This document shows, one piece after another, positions 1-12,799 of a stretch of DNA of 64,000 nt (the first letter of the stretch is position 1; every line of letters begins with the position of its first letter). The notes beneath the pieces are model-generated. The model saw only the letters and a list, made by a program, of their open reading frames with translations, had not been told where the DNA came from and did not search any database. Position numbers and translations under genes: made by a program. Location: assembly GCA_029339505.1 (NCBI GenBank), contig JAQISU010000193.1, positions 315,001 to 379,000 of the forward strand, read 5' to 3'. This stretch comes from Unio delphinus (lineage: Eukaryota > Mollusca > Bivalvia > Unionida > Unionidae).

Positions 1-286
1 AAACAAACATATTTTTATATTCATTTTATATGAAACAGACTCAAGTTATAGAGAATTTCGTACCATCTGCCTCTAAGCAGATGATTTAAAGTTGCAAAAA
101 TGGTGAAGTGCTGAAACATAATAGCATGTGCATTACAAGAGAGGAGACCAAGCGACATTGGGACAGCGAAGATCCAAATATACCCGAACCGATAAAAGAA
201 ATGAACGGATTAGAATTCCCAGAGATTTCCCTGCCTCATGGATGAAAATAAATGTACATATTTTCATGTTTCTAACCATTACTAAG

Positions 287-412
287 TATGTATGTATGTA
301 TGTATGTATGTATGTATGTATGTATGTATGTATGTATGTATGTATGTATGTATGTATGTATGTATGTATGTATGTATGTATGTATGTATGTATGTATGTA
401 TGTATGTATGCA

Positions 413-506
<94 letters not shown>

Positions 507-508
507 GA
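287..508. repeat. Compound microsatellite (TATG)n-(GT)n-(GA)n
   Basis: About 124 bp of uninterrupted TATG repeat is followed by (GT)n at 415-445 and (GA)n to 508. The open frames on both strands here are repeat translation, not genes. Confidence 0.98.
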
Positions 509-510
509 AA

Positions 511-1260
511 ACATGAATGCCTCTTCATCCAGAGAAATATAAAAGACATTATAGAACAAATTATATGCATAAAAAAGAGACAATCCTTATCCTGGCAAAG
601 TGTATTTTATAATTAAAGTTCCTTTCCGTTGTAAATGTGTTTGTATTAGAGCGAATGGTGATATCTTTTAAGAGCTGACTTGCAAAACATTTTTTGGCGA
701 ATGCAATAATTACGGAAAATATTTCATTAATCTAGGTTCACATAAATGGAACTGTCGAGAAATAAACATCATAAATTATTTAAATTTTGCTAGAAAACAT
801 CTTTTTTTGTTTTCGTTACAAACTATGTGATATACAAATTGCCTAATTATACGAAAACCTATTAACATGACTTACACCATCAAGAAAAGTTGAAAGGTTC
901 AAAAAACATAACAAAAATCTCGACACGAACTCGAACATAGTTCGAGGTTTGCCTCAAAATATTCAGTTTTTTAAAACTATTTTTTTCATTTCTAGCCCTA
1001 GAGTTATATCTAAATTTGTAGTCTTTAGTAATTATAGCATTGTTTCCATGTGGCAGTATCAGGCTTCCAAATGGTTATACAGAAACTAAGGTACGTACCT
1101 GTATATGTCTAAAGTTGATTGTATTACCGTTTAATGCAAAACTAGTCCTCTCCATGTGGTGATGCTTACTTTATACAAACGATAAGGATTCGTATGGTTC
1201 TGTTCCCAAAGACAGGTCGTGACTGATAAGTAACGCTCTTCACTGAGTGGGAAGAATGTC
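511..1260. other. Unannotated AT-rich sequence
   Basis: No credible coding frame, RNA gene or known repeat was seen between the compound microsatellite and the 70-bp array. Confidence 0.6.
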
Positions 1261-1680
1261 CTGTCAGAAATTCGTAAACAGACACACCTTTGCACTCTAG
1301 TATTGTCTCGTGTTGCAGATGTTATAACTACTGTCAGAAATTCGTAAACAGACACACCTTTGCACTCTAGTATTGTCTCGTGTTGCAGATGTTATAACTA
1401 CTGTCAGAAATTCGTAAACAGACACACCTTTGCACTCTAGTATTGTCTCGTGTTGCAGATGTTATAACTACTGTCAGAAATTCGTAAACAGACACACCTT
1501 TGCACTCTAGTATTGTCTCGTGTTGCAGATGTTATAACTACTGTCAGAAATTCGTAAACAGACACACCTTTGCACTCTAGTATTGTCTCGTGTTGCAGAT
1601 GTTATAACTACTGTCAGAAATTCGTAAACAGACACACCTTTGCACTCTAGTATTGGCTCGTGTTGCAGATGTTATAACAA
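1261..1680. repeat. 70-bp minisatellite, six near-identical copies
   Basis: Units start at 1261, 1331, 1401, 1471, 1541 and 1611, each beginning ctgtcagaaattcgtaaaca. The first five look identical by eye. The sixth differs at two positions (tattggctcg instead of tattgtctcg, and aacaa instead of aacta at its end). Such homogeneity suggests recent amplification. Confidence 0.97.
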
Positions 1681-1962
1681 CTAATTAAGCAAACCTCTAC
1701 TATGGTCACTAGTGTTTAATATATCTCCTACAAAGTGATTGATGCATCTAGATATAAACAAAATTTCATATATTCTTTGCAAGAATATTTCTTTCTTGTT
1801 CCAAAGTATTGAGAAGCCGCGTGAATCATTTGATGAGAGTCAGTTCGTAAATTGGCATCATAAATTGAAATGGAATGATCAAGGTGCATGCAATAGAAAT
1901 TGCGGAGAACATAACCATTATTACAATCCAGTGTAACATTGGTTAATTCTGATTCTGATTTC

Positions 1963-2010
<48 letters not shown>

Positions 2011-2050
2011 TAATAATAATAATAATAATGATAATAATAATAATAATAAT
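1963..2050. repeat. (TAA)n microsatellite
   Basis: Trinucleotide AAT/TAA repeat of about 88 bp with two TGA interruptions. Confidence 0.97.
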
Positions 2051-2616
2051 AGCAGTACTACTAATGAGCTTCAAATTACAGCTTTAGAAGTTGCGAATGC
2101 AACTGGTTGTGTTCGTTTTTTTTCTGTTATAAGATCTTGACACAATGGTTGTTATTATTAATATTGCTATTATTAATAGTAGTAGTTATAGTAGTATAAA
2201 CGATCCGCATATTACAGCCTTATCGAGACTTTCAACCAGCTGTGTTACAGTTGTTATTCTAATTGTGTCTCTGAGCTTTTCATGTATTACTTTGAGTGCA
2301 TTTCTGCTTCAAAATGATATCACATATGTTTCCATCAAATATGCATATTACGTATTCTATCGATAAACGTGTGATGTTAGCCTTGTTGCCCTGATCGTTT
2401 TGTCTTCACATATCGTACCAAATGATGTCATTGTAGCGTATGTTGGTACTAATTTAGTATTAGCCACAACTTACCTAAGATTAGTTTTAGCTTGACACTC
2501 AGGGTCAAAAAGCATACCTTACACTTAGGTAAATTAGGTAAAAATGCATCACACTTCGGTTAATGTAACTCGCTAAACTCTTCGAAGGACTCGTTTTTCT
2601 ACAATAGATAATTTGT

Positions 2617-2747
<131 letters not shown>

Positions 2748-2749
2748 CT

Positions 2750-3445
2750 TTCAAAGTGTTCGAAATCCGATTTAAAAAAAACTATAATAAATATAGCACA
2801 ATTAGGTTATGAGGCTAATACACTTGTTTTAGGTGTTCAATACTATATACAATTCATAATGTAAGTTATTCAAACAAATGTTTAATGTAATCTACAAAAA
2901 TTCAAAGTGTTTGAATACTGAAATGAGATTCTTGCTCACAGTAGTTCCCGATTCCGACCAAGGGCCAGCTTCAAAAATATTTTTATTTTATAGACGTGTT
3001 TTTTGTTAGTTCCCAGCTGTGATAGAGGGATAAAAACACATTAATTATAGAGAACTGTGTGTAGTGTTTTACCGGAAGAGATGATTCGTTCCTGCATTTT
3101 TTGTTTTGCTTTAATATAAATAAAGTATGCTTATTATAGTGACGTAGAGGTGTTTCCTGTCTGAGGTACTCTCTGTGCACTCGCAATGCATGAACAATTT
3201 TCATTTTATAACAGCTTCAGTGAAACCATTTCGCAGCGGTGAATATTTCCCTTCCTTGTTAAAACGGGAATTTAACTGGTTGATTCTAATGTCTTCCTAA
3301 GATAAGATACACTTTGACCTGCTACATTTTGACCTATACTAGATCATGACGAATCCTTACCCTATTTAGAAACCCTAATGCCGTATCGTGGCCGTAAAAA
3401 CATAACGTTTTCAACTATTGTTACGTTTACACTATTCTACATTTA
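2750..3445. other. Unannotated AT-rich sequence
   Basis: Nothing recognisable. Short open frames lack coding features. Confidence 0.6.
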
Positions 3446-3448
3446 AGG

Positions 3449-3655
3449 CCGCATTTATCTGCGTAGGTTCGAGTCTCAGATTTGGCCAATATGGGTATGT
3501 GAGAAAGCTTGCCAGTAGCTTTTCGTGGGTCAGTGGTTCTTTCCGGGGGTTTCCCGGGTTCTTCCTCCACCATTAATACTGGCCGCCATGTATAGCCTAT
3601 CATGTGCTGAGAAATGGCATTAAACACTACAACAATAACATTGTCCAACTGCCTT
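3449..3655 (+). mobile_element. tRNA-derived SINE, copy 1 (5'-truncated)
   Basis: This begins near the pol III B-box (ggttcgagtct at about 3466-3476). It then has the shared body: the gtgagaaagcttgccagtag block, the tttccgggggtttcccgggttcttcctccacc block and the tggccgccatgtatagcctat block. It ends with a ttaaacactacaacaa tail. The A-box half is missing. The GC-rich middle resembles the conserved central block described for MetaSINEs, but that family name is an inference. Confidence 0.85.
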
Positions 3656-3664
3656 AGGGTCTCC

Positions 3665-5195
3665 ACTCTGGGTTTTCTTTAGCCTTTTGTTAACCAAAGC
3701 TGACCTGCAAGGCAGCACGAGACTCATGTATAGTTGAATGCATATATTTCCCAAACAGATAAAGCATCTGCTACTGCAATGTGTTGTAGAAGGCCCTTAA
3801 TAGTTTTGTCGTATTGCATTCAGATATTAATCCAATAAATTGATTCGCTTTTCATAATCATAAATGTCAAAGACAATTCGAAATAATCTATATTTGATCC
3901 AAAGTGTGATTTCAGTGCCTTATTGGTATTGTCCAGTTCATACTGACAAACATAAACTTCTCAAAATATTTATTGTGAAAAAACGACCAAAAATCTGTAA
4001 ATGTTATAGGAATTTGAAGAAAACCAGACTGACTATTCAGACAGCTCATGTCCAAGTAATAGTCACATGACAGCATGAAAAGCATCGCCGATGGGTGCTC
4101 GGTACTTCTTTATTGCTGTTCTCAAAATGCATATATTGAGAATTAAGTGTGCATTTGTTTTAATTACAAACATTCAGTGACTTCTATATAATATGTCCAA
4201 ATTCAATATCAACTTTGGAAATTTGTGTATTGTCAATATCATGTGAATATGACTCAGATATCTTCGCCATGTAGGTTGTGAGATTTGCACAGTCATGTGA
4301 CTCAAAATGCAAATGGCCAGAAGCAGGCTAAATCTGAGCAATGAAGTACCTTTGTCTCATCTGCCAGCAGATTAAAGATGAATGCTATGTTCACAATTGT
4401 TTAGAAAATAAATCATATTCCTAGCGATGTCATGCAGGCATATCTCAATGAAAGGTCGTTCAAGTTTGCTGGGCCAGCTAACAAGTGGCTACTTCATTCG
4501 GACACTAAATGGTGTTGGAGAATTTCAACTTTTCGATAGGAAATGGACTCTGACCCTACATTCCAACATAGATGTCCAAATAGCAAAAATGGGGTCAAAA
4601 GGGTCAGAAGAAACCCAGACTAGCTTTCTCTCAATAATTCAGGATGCCATGTTTTGCAGCCATGCTTCTTCTTTCCATCAGTTTCCATTACAAGAAGATT
4701 CATTGGATGAATTTAAACCTTTGACCAATCGGATTACTTGAGTCTAATAATATATATAAAATAATTTACAAGGGTCATTGAGGAATAGGACTACACAGAC
4801 CGTTTTTTTTATTTAAAAAAAAACACTAGATCATATATAATATAAAAAACTGACTATATCAAGAAAAATCATAATCAAGAGAAAAGTGAAATTCTGGTAT
4901 AAAACGGTGAAAAATCATGTATGTATGAAGCAACTTTGAAAGGGTATTATCCACTTTCGCCATATCTGACTGAAGTGGAATGTCTGAGGTTTAATACCCA
5001 ATATACTGAAAAGAAATTTGCATATGTACAAAGTCTACATCATTTGCACAAAACATGTGTAATTTACGGCATCACATTAAATAAAATGAAATTGTACTCG
5101 GTTTTGAAATTCATATGATTCTAATGCTTACAAAATTCTTCTCTCCTTATAGTGTGTGCGTAATTTGGATTTTTAATGTAGTTTTAAAAACCTGT
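3665..5195. other. Unannotated AT-rich sequence
   Basis: One 104-codon open frame (4427-4741, plus) has no recognisable motif and no visible exon borders, so I do not call it a gene. Nothing else was seen. Confidence 0.55.
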
Positions 5196-5204
5196 CAAAT
5201 ATAT

Positions 5205-5475
5205 CACTATGATGTCCGCAATGAGGCAGTTTATAGTCATGTCTAACACTGGAGCATCATGCCAGACATGTAGCATCATGTCCCACCCAGTCAGATTATG
5301 TCGACACCAGGCTGATCGGCTCTATTTCTACCCTCTTAATTGTAAGCGCCAAGCAAAGTAGCTGCAAGTAAATTTTAAAAAGTGTTTGGTATGACTTGAC
5401 TGGGATTTGAACCTGTAACTTCCAGCATATGTGGCAAGCTCTCTAACCACTTAGACCACCAAAGTGGTCTGTATG
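5205..5475 (-). mobile_element. Second tRNA-derived SINE type
   Basis: On the minus strand the sequence starts with a tRNA-like head. It has an A-box-like ggtctaagtggttagagagc and a B-box ggttcaaatccc (plus-strand gggatttgaacc at 5411-5422). The body that follows contains the repeated gacatgatgct/gcatgatgctccagtg blocks and ends with an actataaactgcctc segment. It differs in head and body from the other six SINE copies here. A plain tRNA pseudogene is less likely because of the long 3' body. Confidence 0.65.
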
Positions 5476-5729
5476 CATCTTAGGTGCTTAAATATTTATA
5501 AAGGGACTTTTTGTCACATATCAAATGCATGAAATTGTCACAGAAACACAACAAAGCTTTTGTAGACAAGTGATAATATGATATTAATATACAGTAGAAA
5601 ATATTATAATCATGGATTATATAGGATACATATAAAAAATGTATTGTTTTCAAAAGTTACTTCCTTCAAATATCACTGATGGAGGATTAGTTGATGTGTG
5701 ACTTGTGCAGTGCATGTAATTATTTTAAC

Positions 5730-6690
5730 CTAATAATATAAAGTACAAGTTATTGTTCTGATTTATTGCTATGAAGTACAAGTTATTGCTCTGATTTATT
5801 ATGATGAAATACAAGTTATTTCTCTGATTTTTTATTATGATGAAGTACAAGTTATTGGTATGATTTATTATTATGAAGTACAAGTTATTGGTATGATTTA
5901 TTATTATGAAGGACAAGATATTGCTCTGATTTATTATTATGAAGGACACGTTATTGCTCTGATTATTTTAAAGGTCAAGTCATTGCTCTGTCTATTACTA
6001 TGAAGGACAATTTATTGCTCTGATTTTGTATTATGACGGTCCATATATTGCTCTAATTTATTATTATGAAGGTCGATTTATTGAATTGATTTATTATTAG
6101 GAAGGTTCAGTTATTGCTCTGATTTTTTATTATGAATGACAATTTATTACTCTGATTTATTATTATGAAGGATAAGTTATTGCTCTGATTATTTTAAAGG
6201 TCAAGTTATTGCTCTGACTTTTACTATGAAGGACAAGTTATTGCTCTAATTTTATGACGGTCCAGTTATTGCTCTAATTTATTATCTTGAAGGTCCAGTT
6301 ATTGCTCTGATTTATTATTGTGAAGGATAATTTATTACTATGACTTATAATTATGAAGGACAATTCATTGCTCTGATTTTTTATTATGAAGTAAAAGTTA
6401 TTTCTCTGATTTATTATTATATTGGTCAATTTATTACTCTTATTTATTATAATGAAGGACAAATTATTGCTCTGTTATGAAGTAAAAGTTATTTCTCGGA
6501 TTTATTATTATATTGGTCAATTTATTACTCTGATTAATTATAATGAAGGACAAATTATTGCTCTGATTGTTTGTTATGAAGGACAATTTATTGCTCTGAT
6601 ATTTTTTTATGAAGGTCAAGTTATTGCTTTGATTTATTATTATGAAGGGCAGGTTATTGCTCTGATTCGATATTATAAGCACCTGTTATT
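5730..6690. repeat. 33-bp minisatellite array
   Basis: About 28 diverged units of the form ttattattatgaaggacaa plus gttattgctctgat. Because 33 is divisible by three, several frames stay open over many units (for example a minus frame repeating FIIINQSNNLY). This is repeat translation. Confidence 0.93.
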
Positions 6691-6724
6691 TTCTGACCTA
6701 TTACTACTACAGGACATGTTCTTG

Positions 6725-7725
6725 TCTTAACATATTAAAGCAATTGGAAGGAACGCTATAACCTGTTAATAGTGAAGAACAATTTATTGCTGTCCACACA
6801 ATATATTCATTCATGATAAAGATGCAATTCCAATTGCCTCCCCAACTCATCACAAATCTACTTGCTTTTGAAACAAACTGCTGCTGTATCAAAATGTTTA
6901 TTATAAATTAAGACCAGGCATTAACAATAATTATATCTTTAATATCATATTTTAGTCTTTAGCTGACAGAATGCAAACAAACTGGAATGTTGTCCTAACT
7001 ATTCATCGCAAAGGTTGAAAATCTAAAAGACATTGTAACATTTTAACAAGGGTGCCAATAAAGGGTTGACACTTTTCAGTGAAAGCAAATTTTCTGAGAA
7101 TTCAAGATAAAATTATTTGTAATGACTGTATGTTTGTTAAATGTAAATAAACAGGTTCTCTAATGATATTCCAAACCTTCACTTTAGTGTATGTTTCCAC
7201 AATGGGACAAATCTTTTTTTTGTTGGAATGCACATGGGATGGCCAGAGGTTAGCATAGGGCAGTGATCAGCCTTAGGCGGGAATTTGCAGGTAGGGTGAG
7301 GTACTATTTAAATGTATGTAACGAAGGTCTTACTGGTCCATGGAGGATACTTATATAAGTACTTACACATAACTGCAAAAAGAAATGTGAAACAAGTTCA
7401 AAGGATTTTGGAAGCTATTGATTCCTGTCTTCGATGCACAAATATGTCAAAAAAAGAAACAGGAAGAAAAAGTAAAAAAGAACCAATATTAATTATAGAA
7501 TGATAATCAAATGGTAAGATAATGCAGATCGAAGATTTAGCAATAGATTGCTACCTTTGATTTGAGGTCAACAGTAAGAAGAAAGTTTATTTCATGTTTT
7601 TGTATTGGCAGGGACGTGGCGAATTGTTTTACCAAAAATATTTCATAATTTTGAACACTAAATATTGAAGCAGACAAAACAATTCTGAAAAGTGAGAGAA
7701 TCTAGTTGTCCTACGTAATAACAAA
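6725..7725. other. Unannotated sequence; right part resembles flank of the NHL duplication
   Basis: No gene seen. From about 7600 (tattggcagggacgtggc) the sequence resembles the region 3' of the NHL exon at about 61865 (tattggcagggatgtggc). The duplication therefore includes some 3' flank. Confidence 0.5.
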
Positions 7726-8262
7726 TTATCTCCATTCATAGAAATTTGTAATACCTGTATGATCTTCCAACATTATTCTAAATCTTGAGATCCGATGTTT
7801 CCCCCATAATGTGATGAAAATGTTTTCCTCATTTTCATCAAGAAAAATCTCTTGAGGATCTGGAAGAAGTTCCAGTTTGAATATCATCAATGGCTCTCCA
7901 TTCACTGTCAGCTGATGTATATTTCTGCTGTCGAGATGTTGATGGCAGACATAGATGAATCCTATCTTGTCTGCGCAGATTCCCAGTGGCCAAGAAAGGT
8001 CACTGCGCTTATAAATAAATATGCACTCTCCGCTTTCCAAGATGTATCTATACACAGCAGTATCACTGGACTTGTAAACATAACAGGTTAAATAAACATA
8101 TCTTTCATTTTCACTTGTAACTAAGTAACTATAAGCAAATCCCCCGAAATGACATATTTTATGAATTGTTCCAACATTTTTATCTGAAATAGACACTACA
8201 CACCAACACTGCATGGATCCAAATATACCGCTCACGACAAGTTTGTCGTGCTTTGGTATGAG
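7726..8262 (-). pseudogene. Truncated NHL beta-propeller exon (paralogue of 62015-62853)
   Basis: The minus-strand frame encodes about 179 residues that align over their whole length with the C-terminal two thirds of the NHL exon at 62015-62853. By eye they are 55-60% identical. Shared blocks include DLSWP-GICADK-GFIYVC, QHLDSRNIHQLT and the final WGK segment. Homology starts at the IPK-DKLVV block (about 8262) and stops abruptly upstream, where an in-frame TGA lies at 8266-8268. No splice acceptor is visible at this edge. The N-terminal third of the propeller is therefore missing, which argues for a pseudogene or a partial duplicate. The reading frame itself has no internal stop, so recent decay or use as an exon of something else cannot be excluded. 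Confidence 0.75.
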
Positions 8263-8688
8263 GTTTCATGTTGACTATTGTTTTTTCACATTTAACTTCC
8301 AAAAGTGAACAGAGAGATGTGACTCTGAAGCATTATCTTGTCCCATCATGTTCTTGATAAATTTGTGTCTCTCAAGATATTTGTCCTGAATGCATGTGCT
8401 ACAAATTACTTAAATTGATATAGGTTTGAGAATTCATTAGGAATATGGCTATCCATTGTAGGTAAAACAAGGCCAAAATTATATAAAGGACTTGAAAACA
8501 TTCTTCACTTTACGTCTCTGTCAATGATTTTGATGACAATGACGACAATAATTACAATATTGAATAATTACTGGGATTAGCAGGATTAGAAATGTCATCT
8601 TACTTTCTTCCGAAAAATGTGAATAAAGATGACCCTGTTTGTATTATATAATTGATTGATAACTTTCATGGAAGCTCTGATATCAGTG

Positions 8689-9016
8689 CAGTGTTGCAGG
8701 TTTCCTAAAAATTAAAAGAAACGAATTCCATGACTTTTCCAGTGACATTTTCACTTTACTCAAGGATCACAATACCTTGAAAATATACCATTTATTGATC
8801 GTAATTTTTGTGTGTTTGCAATTAGCTTTTTCTTCAATCGATGCTCGTTGCTCTATGTAATTAACAGTTATCAATGCTAATTACACTGTCAGAAATTCCA
8901 TGACATTTCTAAAGCTTTAAAAGGTTTTGAGAAATCCCATGACTTTTCAAGGTCATTGAAATTCGTATTTTAAATTCCCAAACATTTGACCGATTCCAGG
9001 ACTTTCAGGAACTCTG
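8689..9016. mobile_element. hAT-like non-autonomous element remnant
   Basis: The element contains repeated attccatgacttttccag and cccatgacttttcaagg motifs and a ccaggactttcaggaactctg end. These are typical of a widespread class of non-autonomous hAT-like elements. The left end cagtgttgcagg and the inverted right end cagagttcctg are loosely similar. No clear 8-bp target duplication is present, so the boundaries and class are tentative. Confidence 0.4.
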
Positions 9017-9024
9017 GTGTTATG

Positions 9025-10125
9025 AACGCTTCTCAAGGATATGTTTTTTGAATACAAGATTGTAAAGATTGGTCTTTGGATCTTGTCAAGGAGTGAATGT
9101 TCTATATTTTCTTGTACAGCCATAGGGCTGTCTATATTTATATATGTGCTCATGCTGAATCCTTGAAAAGTGTGTGTGGCCAATACAAGTGTGCTTGTGC
9201 TAACTTAATTCAGGAGAACATGTGTGCTGTCTATTTGTATGTTTGTGCGGATATAACAAGCTGTCTGTCTGGCCATATGGATATGGAAGATAATGTAACC
9301 AAAAAGGCTATACAAAGACGAAACCGCTAATTTGTAAACTTGTCGGCATGGTGGATCCATGATGGGTGTAAGAGGTGGATACAAGTGTATGCCAACCCAA
9401 AAATCTGAGACAACTTTATGGTTTGTCAGTAGACACATTTACATGTTTTAACAAATATTCATGAATATACAGTTGTACTAATGACTGAATTACATTTTTG
9501 TTCCAATTTGATTGTTATTTCGATTGAGTGCACTACAATTTGGGTCATTTTGATTAAATGAGATTGTTTGAATCTTGGTTTGATTACAGAAGATTATTGG
9601 AATCTTATTTTCATTCCATACGGTTTTCTGAATTTCCCTTTCATTGTATGAATTTATGTGAGATTATTTGAATCTTACGGTCATACATTTGTATTTTGAA
9701 CCATTATTTTTGTTCTTCTATTTGTGAATGTGTTGGTAGATTAATTGAATTAGAGCATGAATGAATCACTGTATTTGTAATATATTAATCATTTCGATAA
9801 CATTCCATCTATCGTCACATTTGTATTGTGTCATCCTTTGATCCAAGCATCCATTCAGATTTTATCGTGTTACAATTGATGACTTATCTAACACAATACC
9901 ATTTGGCGTCACATCTGCTTCTTTGAGAAAATCACAGCTTCTGAGCGGGGAGACTGTTACTGTTGATCTTGCGATATTCATGATACAAGGCACTATGACT
10001 AAAACATTGATATCATATGTTGTATATCCTTTATAAAAATATAATTATATGTATCACTGTTTTTCTCTATTTTATCATTTTATTGAGTCAGGTTTTATTA
10101 GGGATTTGCTTATCAGTTGGATCAT
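9025..10125. other. Unannotated sequence with weak internal repetition
   Basis: The stretch at about 9540-9700 repeats gattatttgaatctta-like segments at irregular spacing, perhaps an eroded minisatellite. No gene was recognised. Confidence 0.4.
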
Positions 10126-10126
10126 G

Positions 10127-10127
<1 letters not shown>

Positions 10128-10218
<91 letters not shown>

Positions 10219-10230
10219 ATTTGTGTGTGT
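10128..10230. repeat. (AT)n-(GT)n compound microsatellite
   Basis: An AT run to about 10194 is followed by a GT run. Confidence 0.97.
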
Positions 10231-10231
10231 T

Positions 10232-11402
10232 GGTGCTAAGACAGAAGATCAGCGCTTCCAATAAATTATATAAATTTGCATCCCTTTGGTAATAAAACTT
10301 AAATTGATGTATCAAAATCCCATCTGAAACGTCCTCTCAGATGCATGAAAAACTGCAACCAATGCAACTCTTTGGAAAATGAAAACGGGAACAAAACAAG
10401 AAAAATGTTGACAGACAACATTGTGGCAGGATGTCGATTTTCAAAGGATTTCGAAGAAACCTGTGATGAAAATAAAATGTTCTTCCTGGCTGAAAGCAGA
10501 TGCCTCGACTTTAACCAGGAACAACTAGGTAAACACAGATACTTGATGCATTTAAACACGTTTAAGCGAAGGAAAACATAAACTTAGTTACTGCAAACAT
10601 GATTATGAAAGAACCTGTGAGTGTCTGGAAACTTTGAAGTGATACCACCAAACATCTTGTAAGGACCATACTAAATTCAAAATATTCGTTGTACTCATCA
10701 GAACTCCATAAAATATGATGCTAACAGAAACCTTTGATATTAACATTTGTTAATCTTGGTTCTTTAAGGTTTCTTTGATAATAATGACTGTGATTAATGT
10801 ATCACAGGACGAGTGGTGTAGCCTCTTACCAACAGCAATCACCCAATGATAAACTTAAGGGATATTTCTTTTGATAATTAGTGTACCATACTAAAGAACT
10901 AAAAGAGACAATATAATGATGAAAGTATTGTCAATAGAAAGTATATAAACTTCCCATAACGATTTTTAAAATTTACTCATTTTTTTAGTTTTTGGTTGCT
11001 CAATCAGTTTTGCACATGAGAAAAACATATCTTCCAAACTCATTGGAATGGATATTTCTAACCCTGATTTCAGTAAAATTAATACTGTCAAGCAGACATG
11101 TATTTATTACTGATCAAAATACTGCTGGTTATAAGAATACAGCTTGCACAAAATGAAATGAACAAATTCTTATATTTCACACATTAACGAATTTAAGGTA
11201 AACAATAAGACATCATAATGTTCAAGCCATATACTGCGAATCGAGCACAGAAAATAGATAAGTTCCACACAGACTCCTTTTCATCAAGATTTCTCTTAAA
11301 TTAGTTTCTTAAACACATATTGTTATTACCTTGTGCAAATAACTGCTTAGTTTTTGTGATGTCTCTCTAACCTGAAAGCAAAATACAAGTCCATAGTATC
11401 TC
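10232..11402. other. Unannotated sequence 3' of the long minus-strand gene
   Basis: This probably holds the 3' UTR and downstream flank of the exon at 11403-11554. Open frames at 10345-10581 (plus) and 10299-10559 (minus) overlap and have no motif, so neither is called. Confidence 0.45.
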
Positions 11403-11554
11403 CTAAATGCCTCCTTGAACTCTAGATCCAACTCCGTCTGGTCTCATTGTGCATCTTCTGCTGACTCTAGCTGTCTTCTTAATTGCATACAAAGCACTTT
11501 CTTTGTGGCCATGGCTGATCCTTGTATACTTCTGCACAAGCGGATTATCCAAAT
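11403..11554 (-). CDS. Terminal coding exon of an unrecognised long-intron gene
   Basis: On the minus strand a good splice acceptor (tgcatttcag) precedes base 11554. The exon then reads 49 codons in the frame completed by two nucleotides, ending in TAG at 11403-11405. The peptide is basic and polar, begins LDNPLVQKYTRISHGHKES and ends GSRVQGGI. The entry phase (two bases completing a codon) matches the exit phase of the exon at 29496-29616, which leaves one base, so the join gives an Asp codon. One of the other frames stops within 20 codons. The remaining one starts at the acceptor and runs 36 codons. I recognise no domain. It would be the C-terminal tail of the protein. Confidence 0.55.
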
Positions 11555-12415
11555 CTGAAATGCATAATTATTTAATTGCTGATTGTTAATAACCTTCTCT
11601 TGATGTTGATCAGGGCAAGTCTCTATCATTGAATATAGGGTACCTGTAATATCAGCTATTTTTAAAAAAATAACATAAAACAACTATGTTTCCAAATTAA
11701 TATAAAAGATATCTGGCGACATGAGGAGTTGGCATAACAGAGAACGAGTACAGTTTAAGTAATGTGTGGCTATTGGCTGCCATGCATTTATCCATCCCAT
11801 AACTCTGAAACAGATTTTGTTAAAACTAAGAAAATGTTGCATCAGGAAAAATACAAATCAATAGCGTCATGATTACACCTCATTAATATGCAAGAACAAC
11901 ATGCTGAATGGAATAATGCTTTTTCATTGGTCAACTGAAAATAAATTAATAATAAATGGAGATGCCATTTTATTTCAGCCAATTAGATGTTATTTTCCCG
12001 TGCAGGGGGATTTCATTTGCATATTAAACAGAAACAAACAAGGCCATGTTGAGCAATAGCGTGAGAAAATGGTATGGCTTTTCTTACAGATAGTACAGTA
12101 AGCTAAAATTTAGATAGGCATACAAAATCAAATGCCTTAGCTAAACAACAGCACCAAATGTATTATGCTATTTGAATGTAGCTTGAAATATCAATGTTTT
12201 AAGACTATTTGTGAAACAGTGGGCATAAAGACTAGTTAAAGTGAATGTAATGCATAAATAATTTATCAACGTTGTTTCTGTCTATACGTTTGTACTAACT
12301 AATAATCCGAATGCATTTAGCCGATCTGTGATAAAAAGATTAACTGCAGATACAGGCAAGTAGCAAAAGTAAAGGTACATTTTTCACACAGTTTTATTTA
12401 ATGATGGCTTTTTAG
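11555..12415. other. Unannotated intron-like sequence
   Basis: No gene or clear repeat was seen. This is probably the start of the ~18-kb intron between the exons at 29.5 kb and 11.5 kb. Confidence 0.5.
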
Positions 12416-12419
12416 ATTT

Positions 12420-12798
12420 ATGCAATTATGGCTTGTTTGATTCATGTAATTAAGGCCTGTTAGTTTATGTAATTTTGGCCTGTTAGTTTATGTCATTATT
12501 GCTTGTTAGGTTTATGTAATTATGGCTTGTTAACTTTATGTAATTATGGCTTGTTGGTTGTATGTAATTATGGCATGTTAGTTTTATGTAATTATGGCTT
12601 GTTTGTTTCATGTAATTAAGGCTTGTTAGTCTATGTAATTATGGCTTGTTAGTTTATGTCATTATTGCTTGTTAGGTTTATGTAATTATGGCTTGTTAGT
12701 TTTATGGAATTAGGACTTGTTAATTTTATGTATATATGGATTGTTAGTTGTACGTAATTATGGCTTGTTAGTTTTATTTTATTATGGCTTGTTAGATT
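12420..12798. repeat. 24-25-bp minisatellite array
   Basis: About 15 units of the form ttatgtaattatggcttg plus ttagt. A run of variant units near 12443-12530 (cctgttag, then gtcattattgcttg) recurs at about 12606-12690, so the array contains a higher-order duplication of about 163 bp. Confidence 0.93.
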
Positions 12799-12799
12799 G

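Noticed and set aside
128..616. Overlapping open frames on both strands rich in Tyr-Met-Cys or Thr-His
   Set aside because: They are translations of (TATG)n, (GT)n and (GA)n.
4427..4741. 104-codon open frame
   Set aside because: No motif and no exon borders. The length is within chance for this much AT-rich sequence.
5400..5475. Functional tRNA gene
   Set aside because: It has A- and B-box-like blocks, but no complete cloverleaf and a long SINE-type body follows.
5725..6730. Asn/Ile-rich repeated protein frames
   Set aside because: The 33-bp repeat period keeps frames open. There are no splice sites or start context.
10345..10581. 78-codon polar open frame
   Set aside because: It overlaps an 86-codon frame on the other strand, with no motif or splice support. 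It may be 3' UTR of the minus-strand gene.
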